From assembly GCA_001931905.2 (NCBI GenBank), contig MSJI02000624.1, forward strand, positions 53,314 through 117,313: a stretch of DNA of 64,000 bases, written 5' to 3'. The DNA comes from Cladosporium sp. IMV 00045. Its lineage: Eukaryota > Ascomycota > Dothideomycetes > Cladosporiales > Cladosporiaceae. The position numbers were made by a program, and so were the translations under genes. The stretch's first letter is position 1. Every line of letters begins with the position of its first letter. This document shows positions 63,078 to 64,000 of the stretch, one piece after another. Below the pieces are notes generated by a model that had not been told where the DNA came from, did not search any database, and saw only the letters and a list, made by a program, of their open reading frames with translations.

Positions 63078-64000
63078 CTACTCGTCCCTCTTGCGCTTCC
63101 TGGCCGCATCCTTGTTCGAGGATGGGCTGAGCTCGGTCTCGCTGTAGCTGCCAACACTGCTGGAGCTGGAGCCGTGAACCTGAGATGCCATGTCGAAGAG
63201 CATAGCACCCATCTCCGCAGTGTCGGGAGACACGCGGTGCTGCTGCTGTTGGGGCATCTGGTGGTAGGTCTGCTCGCTCTTGGGGGTGATCATGCGGCCG
63301 TTGTCGCCACCGTTTACGCTCTCAATGGGTTGATGCATGTGAGCCTCGGTGGGCTGGGTTAGGACGCCCATGACCATGGTGCCGGCACCGTGGGTGCGCT
63401 GGTGCTGGCTGAGGTTGTCAGAACGAGAGAACTTCTTGCCACAGTCGGTGCACTCGAAAGGCTTGTCGTGAGTGTGGAGGGAACGGTAGTGACGCTTGAG
63501 GTGTTCCTGACGACGGAAGCGACGGGAGCAGAGGGTGCAGACGAAGGTCTTGGAAGGGTCGTCGGTGAGGGACTGCTTGCGGCCACGGCGGGAGGGGTTG
63601 CCGTTCTGAGAAGGAGTGCCAGCGGCAGACTCGGGAGCCTCAGAGCCATCATTGGAACCAGCAGAGGAGATCTGCACAGCAGAGTTCTCCGAAGACTGGG
63701 CGGTCTGGTGGAGGTGGCTGGGGGCATCGCACTTCTTGTTGCACTTGCGCTTGGGCTTGACGACGGCAGCGGCAGAATGCTCAGGAACAGAGTATTGGGA
63801 GGTGGCGGGAGAGAAGCTGCCGCTGGCGAACTCCTCGTCGCTGAAGCTCTCCTCACTGAAGAAGCCGTCATCCTCAACAAGGCCAGGGGCACGGTCGAGA
63901 CGCTGACGCTTGCTGCCGTTGAAGTTGATGCCGTCGTTGCCGAAGGAAGCGAAGCCAGAGAAGTCATCCTCAACATCCAGCTCGAAGGGAAGCTCGAAAG
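63078..64000 (-). CDS. C2H2 zinc-finger stress factor, Msn2/Seb1 type (5' part missing)
   Basis: The frame is open from the right edge to a TAA at 63078, giving at least 307 residues of a longer protein. Two adjacent C2H2 fingers are present: [24 protein letters not shown] and, after the HDKPF linker, [22 protein letters not shown]. The finger contacts RxEHLKRH and RSDNLSQH match Msn2/Msn4 and the filamentous Seb1/SebA factors, which bind the stress element AGGGG. An acidic, Phe-rich segment upstream ([28 protein letters not shown]) fits an activation region, and the C terminus ends in a basic RKRKRDE. Its role would be general stress response. The N terminus lies beyond the window. Confidence 0.9.
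   Translation of the reverse strand, partial: FELPFELDVEDDFSGFASFGNDGINFNGSKRQRLDRAPGLVEDDGFFSEESFSDEEFASGSFSPATSQYSVPEHSAAAVVKPKRKCNKKCDAPSHLHQTAQSSENSAVQISSAGSNDGSEAPESAAGTPSQNGNPSRRGRKQSLTDDPSKTFVCTLCSRRFRRQEHLKRHYRSLHTHDKPFECTDCGKKFSRSDNLSQHQRTHGAGTMVMGVLTQPTEAHMHQPIESVNGGDNGRMITPKSEQTYHQMPQQQQHRVSPDTAEMGAMLFDMASQVHGSSSSSVGSYSETELSPSSNKDAARKRKRDE

Noticed and set aside
1..64000. tRNA, rRNA, CRISPR, transposase or reverse-transcriptase signals
   Set aside because: I looked for B-box-like GGTTCGANNCC, regular direct repeats and transposon motifs by eye and found none that hold up. A tRNAscan or repeat-library search could still find a divergent copy.

Overview
This window is nuclear DNA of a filamentous ascomycete (Pezizomycotina). 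Dothideomycetes is my best guess from gene content and compactness, but the sequence does not prove it. The evidence is short introns of about 50-80 nt with GTRNGT donors, CTRAY branch points and YAG acceptors. There are three Zn2Cys6 regulators, a Pex14, a Mug190-like SMP/C2 protein, the INO80 subunit Ies2, a spliced eL36 gene and an Msn2/Seb1-type zinc-finger factor. I see no transposon, tRNA, rRNA, CRISPR or secondary-metabolite backbone gene.

Layout. 0-7 kb: the 3' tail of an unknown gene, a chromodomain-like nuclear protein (-) and a lysine-rich orphan protein (+). 7.6-11 kb: an APH/ACAD10-type kinase-fold protein (+), a TMEM14 protein (-) and an arrestin-like adaptor (-). 11.9-17.2 kb: Zn2Cys6 factor 1 (+), a single-pass membrane protein (+) and a 7-TM membrane protein (-). 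17.2-19.4 kb is apparently empty. 19.4-21.6 kb: two adjacent low-complexity Gly/Ser/Arg/Tyr-rich genes. 21.8-29.8 kb: a DCR2-type phosphoesterase, an MDR oxidoreductase and the large Mug190-like membrane-contact protein, all (-). 31.5-36.2 kb: an atypical zinc-cluster factor and a zinc alcohol dehydrogenase. 36.5-45.7 kb: Pam17, Zn2Cys6 factor 3, a tricarboxylate-type mitochondrial carrier, a LigI-like amidohydrolase and an MFS sugar/acid permease. 46-64 kb is mostly housekeeping: an orphan, Pex14, Ies2, a Frag1/DRAM/Sfk1 protein, a TUG/Ubx4 protein with a small ORF 19 bp upstream, Txl1, eL36 and a C2H2 stress factor that runs off the right edge.

Most multi-exon models were built by hand. Each was kept only when donor, branch point, acceptor and reading frame all agreed and the total coding length was a multiple of three. 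Two introns work only with GC-AG borders. Three introns are multiples of three without stops, so they are invisible to plain ORF calling.

Functional links are modest. The best candidate for a working unit is 37.8-45.7 kb: regulator, mitochondrial carrier, lactonase-like hydrolase and permease. The last two are divergently transcribed across a promoter that contains a CGG-N7-CCG palindrome typical of zinc-cluster regulators. That is an inference from family and layout, not a demonstrated pathway.
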